Assembly (NCBI RefSeq): GCF_000821245.2
Contig: NZ_LN611425.1
Coordinates: 499,589-534,906, forward strand
DNA length: 35,318 nt
Reading direction: 5' to 3'
DNA from: Virgibacillus senegalensis
GTDB lineage: Bacteria > Bacillota > Bacilli > Bacillales > Amphibacillaceae
The notes under the pieces were generated by a model. That model searched no databases. It had not been told where the DNA came from and worked only from the letters and a program-made list of their open reading frames with translations. Positions 15,519-23,525 of the stretch are shown piece by piece; the first letter of the stretch is position 1; each line of letters starts with the position of its first letter. A program made the translations under genes and the position numbers.

Positions 15519-17020
15519 AAAAACAAAAAGAACAGAAGAAAAAAAACACCATATCAAAAGACCTCTTGGATAACCAGCATTTTATGGAAGAAAAAGTCGG
15601 TGTCGGTACATCCTTTGACGTTGGTTTTCGCGAACTGGACATATTGAAGAAAAAAATACAGCTCTATTATTTGACAGGTCTTTGTGAGACACCAACGATT
15701 GTCGAGCTGTTAAAGAAACTAACGGACATCAATGAAACCTCCTCTGTTACAACAGGAAGAAATAAAAGCAATATTTCTGAGATAATAGGAAGCCACCTAG
15801 TCCATCAACAAGTTACCAAAGTGTCCACCATGGATGAAGCAATAGACCAAATGCTTAGCGGATTAATCGTTATATTCATGGATAATGAATCGGAAGCATA
15901 TGTAGTGGATGTCCGTACTTATCCAGGTCGTACACCAGAAGAGCCGGATACTGAAAAGGTCGTTAGGGGCTCTAGGGATGGTTTTACAGAAAATATTATC
16001 GAAAACACCGCTTTAACGAGGAGAAGAATCAGAGACGAGCGGCTCCGTCATGAGATGATTAAAGTAGGAGAACGTTCCAAAACTGATATTTGCATTTCTT
16101 ACTTACAGGATGTTGCGGACCACGGCCTCGTAAAACTAATCAAGGACGAATTAAAACACATCGAAATAGACGGGATCTCCATGGCGGATAAAACCATTGA
16201 AGAATTCCTTGTAAAACAAGGCTTCAATCCCTTCCCGCTCGTCAGGTACACCGAGAGACCTGATGTCGCGTCGACTCATTTACTGGAAGGCCATGTTCTA
16301 ATCATGGTGGATACTTCGCCGAGCATGATCATCACTCCGACTACTTTTTTCCATCACGTTCAGCATGCGGAAGAATACAGACAAGCGCCTGCAATCGGGA
16401 CCTTTGTGCGCTGGGTTCGCTTTTTGGGGATATTTGCATCGGTATTCCTGCTGCCATTTTGGCTGGTATTGGTAATGGAACCGGAATATCTCCCATCATT
16501 TCTTCAGTTCATCGGACCGAATGAAGAAGGGAACGTACCTATTGTCTTGCAATTGATCGTCGCCGACATTGGGATCGAATTTTTACGGATGGCAGCGATT
16601 CATACGCCAACCCCGCTTTCTACTGCCATGGGGTTGATCGCCGCCGTATTAATTGGACAAATTGCTATCGATGTGGGTCTATTCAGTGCGGAAGTCATTT
16701 TATATGTATCGATTTGTGCCATTGGCTCGTTTGCTACCCCGAGTTACGAATTGAGCATAGCCAATAAATTGTCCCGAATGATTTTGATTATTGTAACCTC
16801 GATCTTTGGATTAAAGGGAATGGTTATCGGGTTTACGGTTTATATATTGGCACTAAGCTTGACCAAGTCATTAAATACACCCTATTTATGGCCGTTTATT
16901 CCGTTCAACGCCAAAGCCATGCAACAGATTATCTTTCGTGTATCCGTTCCTTTAACCAAAGACAGGCCAAGCATCGTACATCCCCGTAACAATTACAAGC
17001 AGCCAAAAGCAAAACGTTGA
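15515..17020 (+). CDS. spoVAF: Stage V sporulation protein AF (GerA-type germination protein)
   Basis: 501 residues (Bs SpoVAF about 493). A long soluble N-terminal domain (about 1-290) begins with a Lys-rich stretch, followed by about five TM segments between residues 295 and 460 (for example FLGIFASVFLLPFWLVLVME and LIAAVLIGQIAIDVGLF). This is the GerA-family A-subunit architecture. The C-terminal cytoplasmic tail is short and basic. In B. subtilis SpoVAF forms an ion-conducting complex with FigP that amplifies germination signals. Last gene of this operon; I saw no clear terminator after it, only a short AACCTT/AAGGTT hairpin without U-tract. Confidence 0.93.
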   Translation: MKKQKEQKKKNTISKDLLDNQHFMEEKVGVGTSFDVGFRELDILKKKIQLYYLTGLCETPTIVELLKKLTDINETSSVTTGRNKSNISEIIGSHLVHQQVTKVSTMDEAIDQMLSGLIVIFMDNESEAYVVDVRTYPGRTPEEPDTEKVVRGSRDGFTENIIENTALTRRRIRDERLRHEMIKVGERSKTDICISYLQDVADHGLVKLIKDELKHIEIDGISMADKTIEEFLVKQGFNPFPLVRYTERPDVASTHLLEGHVLIMVDTSPSMIITPTTFFHHVQHAEEYRQAPAIGTFVRWVRFLGIFASVFLLPFWLVLVMEPEYLPSFLQFIGPNEEGNVPIVLQLIVADIGIEFLRMAAIHTPTPLSTAMGLIAAVLIGQIAIDVGLFSAEVILYVSICAIGSFATPSYELSIANKLSRMILIIVTSIFGLKGMVIGFTVYILALSLTKSLNTPYLWPFIPFNAKAMQQIIFRVSVPLTKDRPSIVHPRNNYKQPKAKR

Positions 17021-17185
17021 ACCTTCGACAAGGTTATGGTAAATTAGCTTTATCTATTTTTTGAAAAGTGGAGAAAATCAAACGATATGCAGGTTGTTTC
17101 CAACTGATCAAAAACGATATCCCCTTGCTCAGCAACACATAAACATACTTTTGGGCTGCAGCAATTTATAATGGAGGTGCGGGGA

Positions 17186-18499
17186 ATGAATCATCCTTTT
17201 CATACAAATGAAAACGGTCATCTGGTAGTCGGTGGTGTAGATACTATTGATTTAGCAAAAAAGTATGGAACACCTCTGTTTGTGTACGATGTTTCGTTGA
17301 TTAGAAAAAATGCGAGGGCATTTGTAGATACTTTTCGAAAAGCTGGTGTCCGTGCCCAAGTGGCGTACGCCAGCAAGGCTTTTTCTTCGATAGCGATGCT
17401 GCAAGTAGCAAAGCAGGAAAATTTGAGCCTTGACGTCGTTTCACAGGGGGAATTGCATACAGCGCTGCAAGCTGAGTTTCCCGTTGACAGGATTCATTTA
17501 CACGGGAATAATAAGAGTTTTCAGGAATTAGATATGGCAGTAAGCCACAATATCGGCTGTATCGTGCTCGATAACTTTTATGAGATCGAATTATTGAAGG
17601 ATGTCCTGAACAAGCAAGGCAAGAAAATGGATGTCTTATTGCGCGTAACCCCGGGGATTGAAGCTCATACCCATGATTATATTTTAACTGGAAATGAAGA
17701 CTCTAAATTCGGTTTTGATTTGGGGAACGGGCAAGCAGAGCAGGCGTATCGTCTGCTTCGTGAGATTGATTCCATCAATGTAATCGGTTTGCATTGCCAT
17801 ATTGGTTCCCAAATTTTTGAAACTGACGGTTTTTTGATGGCTGTTCGTCGGCTATTTGAAACACTTGGAGAGTGGAATCAACATTATGGATACCGGCCGA
17901 AAGTTCTTAATCTGGGAGGCGGATTCGGAATCCGTTACACAACGGAAGATGAACCACTTCCTTTGAATGGTTATGTGGATGCTCTTGTACAAGAAGTAGA
18001 GAAACAGGTAGAATATTATGGACTGGATTATCCGGAAATCTGGATTGAACCTGGAAGAGCGATTGTAGGAAATGCAGCTGTTACCCTATATAAAACGGGT
18101 TCCATCAAAGACATACCTGGTATAAGAAAATATGTGTCTGTTGATGGTGGGATGACAGATAATATACGGCCAGCACTCTATCAGGCTAAATATGAAGCTG
18201 TCGTTGCGAATAAGGCGGATGCGCCATTGACTGAAACGGTATCCATAGCTGGAAAGTGCTGTGAATCGGGTGATATGCTGATTTGGGATATGGAAGTTCC
18301 AGATGTAGAACCTGGAGATATTCTGGCAGTATTCAGCACAGGAGCATATGGGTATTCCATGTCCAATCACTATAATCGGTTTCCAAAAGCAGCGGTGGTA
18401 TTTGCCGAGCAAGGTGAAGCTCAGTTGGTAATCCAGAGGGAATCTTTTGAAGATTTGACACGAAATGATTTGCCATACGGCATAAAGGAGAGGGTTTAA
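17186..18499 (+). CDS. lysA: Diaminopimelate decarboxylase
   Basis: 437 residues, fold-type III PLP enzyme. The PLP lysine is Lys64 in AYASKAFSS. The substrate and cofactor segments HCHIGSQ (203-209), GGGFG (244-248), EPGRA (288-292) and KCCESGD with Cys359 follow in the expected order. It converts meso-diaminopimelate to L-lysine. Start ATG 17186 follows GGAGGTGCGGGGA; the ATG at 17171 is part of that RBS. Adjacent to spoVAF and ppiB, as in B. subtilis. No lysine riboswitch is visible in the 165 bases upstream. Confidence 0.95.
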   Translation: MNHPFHTNENGHLVVGGVDTIDLAKKYGTPLFVYDVSLIRKNARAFVDTFRKAGVRAQVAYASKAFSSIAMLQVAKQENLSLDVVSQGELHTALQAEFPVDRIHLHGNNKSFQELDMAVSHNIGCIVLDNFYEIELLKDVLNKQGKKMDVLLRVTPGIEAHTHDYILTGNEDSKFGFDLGNGQAEQAYRLLREIDSINVIGLHCHIGSQIFETDGFLMAVRRLFETLGEWNQHYGYRPKVLNLGGGFGIRYTTEDEPLPLNGYVDALVQEVEKQVEYYGLDYPEIWIEPGRAIVGNAAVTLYKTGSIKDIPGIRKYVSVDGGMTDNIRPALYQAKYEAVVANKADAPLTETVSIAGKCCESGDMLIWDMEVPDVEPGDILAVFSTGAYGYSMSNHYNRFPKAAVVFAEQGEAQLVIQRESFEDLTRNDLPYGIKERV

Positions 18500-18501
18500 T
18501 T

Positions 18502-18936
18502 ATGAAACAAGCAACGATTGAATTTGAAAATGGGGAAGTAATCAAAATAGAAATGTATGAGGACGCTGCTCCTAATACAGTGGCAAACTTTGAAAAGCTT
18601 GCTAACAGCGGTTTTTACAACGGAGTAACTTTCCACCGAGTGATCCCGGGCTTTGTCGCACAAGGAGGAGACCCTACTGGTACAGGTGCTGGTGGACCAG
18701 GTTACACGATCAAGTGCGAAACCGAAGGAAATCCGCATAAACATGTTGCAGGTTCCTTATCGATGGCTCATGCTGGAAAAGATACTGGGGGAAGCCAATT
18801 TTTCCTTGTACACGAACCACAGCCGCATTTAGATGGTGTTCATACAGTTTTTGGACAAGTAATTGAAGGAATGGACACAGTATTGCGTATTAAACAGGGA
18901 GACGTCATGAAAGAGGTCAAAGTAGAAACTGTTTAA
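18502..18936 (+). CDS. ppiB: Peptidyl-prolyl cis-trans isomerase, cyclophilin type
   Basis: 144 residues, a minimal cytoplasmic cyclophilin with no signal peptide. Active-site residues are visible in [14 protein letters not shown] (Phe44, His45, Arg46, Gln54), the GSQFFLVHE block (about 97-105) and [12 protein letters not shown]. It begins two bases after the lysA stop with AAGGAGAGGG in the lysA 3' end, so the two genes are co-transcribed. The gene ends 20 bases before the IS1182 remnant. Confidence 0.95.
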   Translation: MKQATIEFENGEVIKIEMYEDAAPNTVANFEKLANSGFYNGVTFHRVIPGFVAQGGDPTGTGAGGPGYTIKCETEGNPHKHVAGSLSMAHAGKDTGGSQFFLVHEPQPHLDGVHTVFGQVIEGMDTVLRIKQGDVMKEVKVETV

Positions 18937-18944
18937 AAAGAGGG

Positions 18945-18954
18945 CCTAAAGGGC
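18945..18954 (+). repeat. Left copy of candidate IS target-site repeat
   Basis: CCTAAAGGGC here and CCTAAAGTGC at 19979-19988 flank the inverted-repeat ends of the IS remnant and agree at 9 of 10 bases. This is consistent with a decayed target-site duplication, but could be chance. Confidence 0.35.
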
Positions 18955-18996
18955 GAGGCCACTGAAAAACTGAAGTTTTATGATAGGTAGAATTTT

Positions 18997-19041
18997 AAAA
19001 AAGCGGTCAGTGCGGAAATTATTCCATACTGACCGCTTTTC
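18997..19041. terminator. Hairpin terminator at the IS left end
   Basis: AGCGGTCAGT (19002-19011) pairs with ACTGACCGCT (19028-19037), flanked by an A-run on one side and T4 on the other, so it can work on both strands. It would now end lysA-ppiB transcripts, and originally the transposase transcript. Confidence 0.75.
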
Positions 19042-19065
19042 GTCTAATTTTAGAGGTTTGTGCCT

Positions 19066-19800
19066 CTATTCCTTCATTAGTTTAACGATTCGTTTTACGT
19101 TTGCCGTTGAAAATCGCATCGCACCTTGAACGCGCATGCCTTCGAGACCCGAAGATGAGGCGGCCTCATATCCTTCCATTCACTATTTTTAGCTCCAATC
19201 TTATATCGTTCCTTCGCCCTTTCTTTAACGGTATCACTGTTTTGAAAGGTGTGTTGACCGATATGATATATTCGTCGGATTTTAAGCTTACCGAATAACT
19301 TTTGGTTTTGGCACCAGGTTTATAACATCTTTTCTGAAGGGACACCGTTTACACTTTTCTAAAAGTCATATGACCAGCCAGACAAACGTACAAGCCAGTG
19401 TCTTTATTAGGTTCAAATTCTTCTTCTTTCTTACGATATCCAAAAGAAACCGAAGGGTTAAACTTGGAAATGAGTCGATCTTGTGTTCTTTGGCATAGTT
19501 AATATTTCCCTTTGCCGAATAAGCTGTATCTCCAATGACTTCCTTTACTCCTATCCCGGCTTCTTGGCTTTTCTTTACCAACGCAGGTAATTGCTTCCGT
19601 CCGTTTTCTCTCCGGTAGTCACTGTGGCCGCCCTAATAATACGTTCCTGCGTCATGCCTAGGTGTGTCTTATATCCAAAGAAAGCAGAGTCAGCTCATTT
19701 ATGCCCCAAACGGGCATCAGGATCTTGGGATGTACAAGTAAAAAGAGTGATTTTCTTTTTTAAATCAAAGAGAGAGAGGCCTTTGGCAATTCCGCGATGA
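19066..19800 (-). pseudogene. Broken IS1182-family transposase
   Basis: Read on the minus strand, the pieces are in collinear order: TSQDPDARLGHK, an in-frame TGA at 19695-19697, ADSAFFGYKTHLGMTQERII and TVTTGEKTDG. A one-base deletion near 19596 follows, then VKKSQEAGIGVKEVIGDTAY. A frame change lies around KPGAKTKSYSVSLKSDEY, and a C-terminal piece reads SSGLEGMRVQGAMRFSTANV, ending at TAG 19066-19068. These are hallmark segments of the IS1182 DDE transposase. At least one nonsense mutation, several frameshifts and loss of the N-terminal half make it non-functional. Confidence 0.8.
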
Positions 19801-19945
19801 GCGAGCGGTGGTGACACCTGCGGGAACGCGCGAGCCAAAGATCCATTTGGTCAAGTGATCTTCTTGACCAAGTTAGCTGAGGCCGTGCCCGCGGCAGAAA
19901 TCCACCGACAAGCGATTCGCGGAATCAACAACGAGCTTTGACAGC
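19796..19945. repeat. Structured GC-rich repeat element within the IS right part
   Basis: The base composition is unlike the surroundings. It can fold: TTGGTCAAG (19847-19855), a 7-base loop, CTTGACCAA (19863-19871), enclosed by CTGCGGG pairing with CCCGCGG (19888-19894). The segment order (CCTGCGGGAACGCGCGAGC, then AAGATCCATTTG, GAGGCCGTGCCCGCGG, CGCGGAATCAAC) resembles a dispersed non-coding repeat I recall from several Bacillaceae genomes, often beside IS elements. A fragment at 20081-20096 (AAGCGAGACTCCTGCG) may be a second partial copy. No ORF of interest inside. Confidence 0.45.
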
Positions 19946-19978
19946 CACTTTAGATTAAAAGGACTTTTTCAGTAGCCT

Positions 19979-19988
19979 CCTAAAGTGC
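19979..19988 (+). repeat. Right copy of candidate IS target-site repeat
   Basis: CCTAAAGTGC, 9 of 10 bases identical to 18945-18954, directly outside the right inverted repeat of the IS remnant. Confidence 0.35.
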
Positions 19989-20286
19989 TCGCTTTTTTTG
20001 CCTTTTTTGGCAACTGAGTGGCGCTATAGGAATGGGAAGGTGATCCCTGACGTGATGTAAATTAGCATAACAGAGGAAATAAGCGAGACTCCTGCGCTGG
20101 TCTTCCTGTATCTTGAACTTTCTGTTTTAGACCACTAAAATGGAAGAGATAGCGTTTTAGGTTTGCAGTAATTAATACGAGCCTGTCAAAGATATGAGGA
20201 AGCGTACGGAAAATTGATGGAAAACGAAAATGTGTGGAAACGGCGATTTCAAAGAAATAAATTTGGTATAGAAAAGAGTGGAGTTC
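19989..20286. other. Intergenic stretch without a recognisable gene
   Basis: About 300 bases between the IS remnant and the first tiny ORF. It holds a T7 tract after GTGCTCGC (possibly the displaced right half of the original ppiB terminator, since GGCGAG lies left of the IS) and a short fragment resembling the GC-rich repeat (20081-20096). Nothing else recognised on either strand. Confidence 0.4.
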
Positions 20287-20382
20287 ATGAGCGAGAAAAA
20301 AAGAAATTGGATACTTTTTTTCGTTTTGCTGGGAATTGGTTTAGTATGGGGACTCATTTATTGGTTTTATATCATCCTGTAA
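20287..20382 (+). CDS. Possible 31-residue single-TM protein
   Basis: ATG 20287 opens a 31-codon frame: a basic start (MSEKKRNW), then one continuous hydrophobic helix (ILFFVLLGIGLVWGLIYWFY) to the C-terminus. The RBS is poor (AGAGTGGAG very close to the ATG) and no promoter is convincing. Small size and lone TM helix resemble many uncharacterised Bacillus membrane microproteins. No family recognised. Its resemblance in design to the next ORF at 20462 raises confidence slightly. Confidence 0.35.
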   Translation: MSEKKRNWILFFVLLGIGLVWGLIYWFYIIL

Positions 20383-20461
20383 GGTATGCAGTTATTTGAC
20401 AAAATGGATAATATAGTCCATAAATATATTATAGTTCACCAAATAAAGGGTGATAATAAAA

Positions 20462-20560
20462 ATGAATAGCGATAAACAGGAGAAAAAGCTTTTTTGGCTG
20501 ATGGCAATAGTCGGCTTCATTTTTCTTCTATCGATCATAAGTAAGCTAATTTCTAATTGA
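20462..20560 (+). CDS. Possible 32-residue single-TM protein upstream of ribT
   Basis: ATG 20462 lies seven bases after AAAGGGTGAT and encodes MNSDKQEKKLFWLMAIVGFI followed by FLLSIISKLISN: a charged N-terminus then one TM helix. The TGA ends nine bases before ribT, and the ribT RBS (TGAGGGG) overlaps the stop, so the two may form one operon. A TTGACA at 20396-20401 could be its -35, but at 17 bases the -10 is only CATAAA. No homologue recognised; function unknown. Confidence 0.5.
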   Translation: MNSDKQEKKLFWLMAIVGFIFLLSIISKLISN

Positions 20561-20923
<363 letters not shown>

Positions 20924-20946
20924 TGTTTATTTGTCTGGAGCGCTTG

Positions 20947-20980
20947 AAAAAAGCCAGCTTTATTATAGAGCTGGCTTTTC
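20947..20980 (+). terminator. Terminator of ribT
   Basis: AGCCAGCT (20952-20959) and AGCTGGCT (20969-20976) with an A-run before and TTTT after; likely active in both directions. Confidence 0.88.
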
Positions 20981-21035
20981 GAGTTTCAAGAGTTATCGTA
21001 TAATAGGATATGCGGAGTTACGCTTCAAATTATGT

Positions 21036-21068
21036 AACCGGCCTTGCAGAAAATGTAGGCCGGTTTTT
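21036..21068 (+). terminator. Second terminator downstream of ribT
   Basis: The arms AACCGGCCT (21036-21044) and AGGCCGGTT (21057-21065) are followed by TTTT. There is no U-tract on the minus strand, so it works on plus-strand transcripts. It lies only 60 bases after the first terminator. Confidence 0.85.
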
Positions 21069-21108
21069 ACAGGGTTTTAGAATTTCTTGATCGAGTCCTA
21101 ATTGGCTT

Positions 21109-21192
21109 TTATAGCCAGGCTGCACCTACAATAATTAGAAGAATGAATAGTACTACGATCAAAGCGAATCCGCCACCGTAATATGCACCCAT
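21109..21192 (-). CDS. YjcZ-family sporulation small protein
   Basis: 27 residues on the minus strand: MGAYYGGGFALIVVLFILLI followed by IVGAAWL. A glycine/tyrosine-rich start and a single TM helix ending near the C-terminus is the signature of the YjcZ family of tiny sporulation proteins. AAAGGAGG lies eight bases before the ATG at 21192. A sigma-K-type promoter is visible upstream (21240-21266), in agreement with mother-cell expression late in sporulation. Its function in the family is not established. Confidence 0.85.
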   Translation of the reverse strand: MGAYYGGGFALIVVLFILLIIVGAAWL

Positions 21193-21239
21193 ATCTAATG
21201 CCTCCTTTGATTGAAACGTAATGGTTTAACTTACAGTAA

Positions 21240-21266
21240 TAATCTATGCGTTTTACACGATGGCGT
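21240..21266 (-). promoter_or_regulatory. Sigma-K-type promoter of the yjcZ-like gene
   Basis: On the minus strand AC (plus 21265-21266), 16 bases, then CATAGATTA (plus 21240-21248), which matches CATANNNTA exactly. The -10 ends 47 bases before the start codon. Confidence 0.6.
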
Positions 21267-21296
21267 ATGGGCATATATGCCGGCTGGGAAAATTTT

Positions 21297-21325
21297 TTAA
21301 CTTGGAACCAAGTTTACTATATACT
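21297..21325 (+). promoter_or_regulatory. Sigma-A-type promoter of scpAB with overlapping palindrome
   Basis: TTAACT (4/6), 17 bases, TATACT (5/6). The perfect inverted repeat AACTTGG-AA-CCAAGTT (21299-21314) covers the -35 and part of the spacer, as an operator would. The regulator is unknown. Confidence 0.5.
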
Positions 21326-21378
21326 GGAGAGCCGGAAAGACCAGGGTCGAATGATGGATCAGCAAGGGAGGAGAAATG

Positions 21379-22110
21379 ATGAGTTTGAAATATGAAGTAC
21401 ATACGGATGCATTCCAGGGCCCGTTAGATCTCTTGCTGCATTTGATCAATCAGTACGAAATTGACATTTATGATATTCCTGTGGCAGAAATCACCGAGCA
21501 GTACATGACATATATACATACGATGCAGCAGCTTGAACTCAATATAGCCAGTGAATATTTGGTCATGGCGGCAACGCTGCTTGCTATAAAAAGTCAGCTT
21601 CTGCTTCCTAATCAAACTGTAGAACCGGAAGATGAAGAATATGAAGAAGATCCCCGAGAAGATCTAATGCGCCGGTTGATAGAATATCGGAAATATAAAG
21701 AAGCGGCAGATCAATTAAAGGAGAGAGAGCTGGAAGCCAATAAAATATACACGAGACCGCCTGTTGAGTTTGAAAAAGCATCAGGGTCCAAGCCAATGGT
21801 ACAAGGAGATGTTTCCATCTATGATATGATTGCTGCCATGAATAAAATTATGGAGCGAAAAAAATGGGAGAAGCCTGTCTCGACAAAAATTCAACGGACA
21901 GAAATCCCTATTAAACAGAGAATGGAAGAAGTCATGACACAAGTAAAGGGACGACCGGACGGAATTGCTTTTGACGAATTATTCCCTTTTCCTTCTCGTT
22001 CCCACATTGTTGTTACGTTCATGGCTGTACTTGAATTGATGAAAGGGAAACAGGTTTACTGCACCCAAGAGAAGCATTTTGACGAACTAATGATTTATTA
22101 CATGAGGTGA
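21379..22110 (+). CDS. scpA: Segregation and condensation protein A
   Basis: 243 residues, kleisin subunit of the SMC-ScpAB condensin. The N-terminal motif FQGPLDLLLHLINQYEIDIYDIPVAEITEQY is diagnostic (only partly quoted here: FQGPLDLLLHLI and DIPVAEITEQY). The middle is acidic and flexible (EPEDEEYEEDPRED). The C-terminal winged helix contains FDELFPFPSRSHIVVTFMAV. ATG 21379 lies seven bases after GGAGG; ATG 21376 is possible. The 3' end is tightly coupled to scpB. Confidence 0.95.
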   Translation: MSLKYEVHTDAFQGPLDLLLHLINQYEIDIYDIPVAEITEQYMTYIHTMQQLELNIASEYLVMAATLLAIKSQLLLPNQTVEPEDEEYEEDPREDLMRRLIEYRKYKEAADQLKERELEANKIYTRPPVEFEKASGSKPMVQGDVSIYDMIAAMNKIMERKKWEKPVSTKIQRTEIPIKQRMEEVMTQVKGRPDGIAFDELFPFPSRSHIVVTFMAVLELMKGKQVYCTQEKHFDELMIYYMR

Positions 22111-22115
22111 ACCAC

Positions 22116-22712
22116 GTGGAGTTATCAGAATATAAAGCAGTGATGGAAGGACTTTTGTTTGCATCGGGAGATGAAGGAATCAGCCAAAAGCAACTCGAGC
22201 AAATTTTAGAGTTGGATGCAGAAGCTGTTCAACATGTTCTTGAGGAACTAAAATACGATTATGAACATGCTGAGCGAGGTATAACGATAATGGAGTCAAA
22301 TGAAGTGCTGCATCTAACCACAAAGCCCGAACACACAGCGTATTACCAAAAATTAATGGACACACCGCAAGCTTCAAGGCTTTCTCAAGCTGCGCTGGAA
22401 ACTTTGGCCATTATTGCGTACCAACAGCCCATCACGAGGGCGGAAATAGAAGAAGTCAGAGGCGTCAAAAGTGACCGTCCGGTTCAAACGCTGATGTCCA
22501 GAGGGCTAATTAGTGAGAAAGGAAGAAAAGAAGGGGTGGGAAGGCCGATATTATACGGGACCTCAACAGAGTTTCTTACCTATTTTGGCCTTCGTTCCCT
22601 TGATGAACTTCCGCCACTTCCTGAAAATGTCGAACAAGCGGATGTCGAAGGGGAAGCCGATTTGTTTTTTAAGAAATTCCAGGATCAATTGGAAGAGGAA
22701 AATGGACAGTAG
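22116..22712 (+). CDS. scpB: Segregation and condensation protein B
   Basis: 198 residues, two tandem winged-helix domains. The first contains EGLLFASGDEGISQKQLEQI; the second has the family block LSQAALETLAIIAYQQPITR, followed by EIEEVRGVKSD and LISEKGRKEGVGRPILYGT. It binds the ScpA kleisin as a dimer within the SMC complex. I chose GTG 22116, six bases after AGGTGA; GTG 22107 overlaps the scpA stop but lacks an RBS. Adjacent to scpA and ypuI, as in B. subtilis. Confidence 0.94.
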   Translation: MELSEYKAVMEGLLFASGDEGISQKQLEQILELDAEAVQHVLEELKYDYEHAERGITIMESNEVLHLTTKPEHTAYYQKLMDTPQASRLSQAALETLAIIAYQQPITRAEIEEVRGVKSDRPVQTLMSRGLISEKGRKEGVGRPILYGTSTEFLTYFGLRSLDELPPLPENVEQADVEGEADLFFKKFQDQLEEENGQ

Positions 22713-22759
22713 CCTATTTTTCAATCATTTTATCAACAGAGGTAACGGGAGGCTTAATA

Positions 22760-23242
22760 ATGGACGACGATTTGTTAAATGCTCATGTAAAAGAAGTAAG
22801 CATTTTTCTGGAACAATCTCTCCATGAAATCAGCGGTTATTTAAACAATTGTAAATTGGAAGATTTAATGCATGAGGAAGGAAGCGGAGAGTTCGAGTAT
22901 TATAAGGAACTGTTAAAGGCGCTTAGAAGACTGGAGGTTTTTTGTGACGAAGCCAACGATACGGTTAATGGTCTGCTTCGTGAAGAACCTATCCGGGAGA
23001 CTGCGGCTGAACGGACCTTGTGTGGAATTCATCATCAGTTCATTTTGGGCTTCTTTTCACCCAAAAATGATGTGTGGTATGAGGATAGCCGGGCATCTTA
23101 TTCGGGAAAAACGAGTATTAAATTCCATCATCAACCCCCTTATTCTTTTTTACGATTGATGGAACAATTAGAAAAAGCATTTCAGTATATGCGCGAGGAA
23201 TTAAGCTATTACGAAACGGCAGACCAGAAGAGAATGTCTTGA
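22760..23242 (+). CDS. ypuI: YpuI-like protein (DUF3907 type)
   Basis: 160 residues, soluble and mostly helical. Recognisable by position after scpB and by blocks such as KEVSIFLEQSLHEISGYLNN, HHQFILGFFSPKNDVWYEDS and SYSFLR-type segment PPYSFLRLMEQLEKAFQYMR. No catalytic motif or TM segment. Start ATG 22760 follows GGGAGGCTTAATA. Followed by its own terminator. Function unknown in the family. Confidence 0.85.
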   Translation: MDDDLLNAHVKEVSIFLEQSLHEISGYLNNCKLEDLMHEEGSGEFEYYKELLKALRRLEVFCDEANDTVNGLLREEPIRETAAERTLCGIHHQFILGFFSPKNDVWYEDSRASYSGKTSIKFHHQPPYSFLRLMEQLEKAFQYMREELSYYETADQKRMS

Positions 23243-23276
23243 TTAGGGCTGTCACCATAAGCGTATCGCACGGCAG

Positions 23277-23309
23277 AAGCATCAGCATGTTTTCATGTTG
23301 ATGCTTTTT
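23277..23309 (+). terminator. Terminator after ypuI
   Basis: AAGCATCAGCATG (23277-23289) pairs with CATGTTGATGCTT (23294-23306; one G-U) and is followed by TTTC TG TTTT. Confidence 0.88.
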
Positions 23310-23525
23310 CTGTTTTCTAAGTCTTTTTAGTAGGACTTAAACCATCACAAAATAAATAATAGATAGAAGAATATGATCTCAGCTACAACTAACTTTTTCA
23401 ATCAGACTTCCAGTGAGGGACTGCTGGAAGTGCTGCTAAAAAAATGCCTTTCCAATTAAATGGAATTGGCTTTCCTAGGCACACATAGGCGAGTTCCCGG
23501 GCATAGAATATCGGGAGGTGATTCG

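Larger units (their letters stand above)
18956..19978 (-). mobile_element. Decayed IS1182-family element
   Basis: The ends are inverted repeats: AGGCCACTGAAAAA at the left and, read from the other strand, AGGCTACTGAAAAA at the right. Inside lies a broken DDE transposase on the minus strand, a hairpin with poly-T (18997-19041) and a GC-rich repeat near the right end. About 1.0 kb remains, versus roughly 1.7-1.9 kb expected for the family, so the 5' part of the transposase has been lost. It separates ppiB from ribT and is not mobile by itself. Confidence 0.75.

Noticed and set aside
17020-17035. AACCTT-CGAC-AAGGTT hairpin at the spoVAF stop, as a terminator
   Set aside because: Only six base pairs and no T-tract follows.
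17167-17172. Perfect TATAAT just before lysA
   Set aside because: No -35 at any suitable distance, and the predicted start would fall in the lysA RBS.
19101-19298. Plus-strand ORFs inside the IS remnant (also 19591-19800)
   Set aside because: They are opposite-strand shadows of the broken transposase.
23483-23510. AC-N17-CATAGAATA, an exact sigma-K-like (or sigma-E-like) promoter before the SOD gene
   Set aside because: Transcription would start at about 23517, inside the RBS (23512-23520), leaving the message without a usable Shine-Dalgarno.
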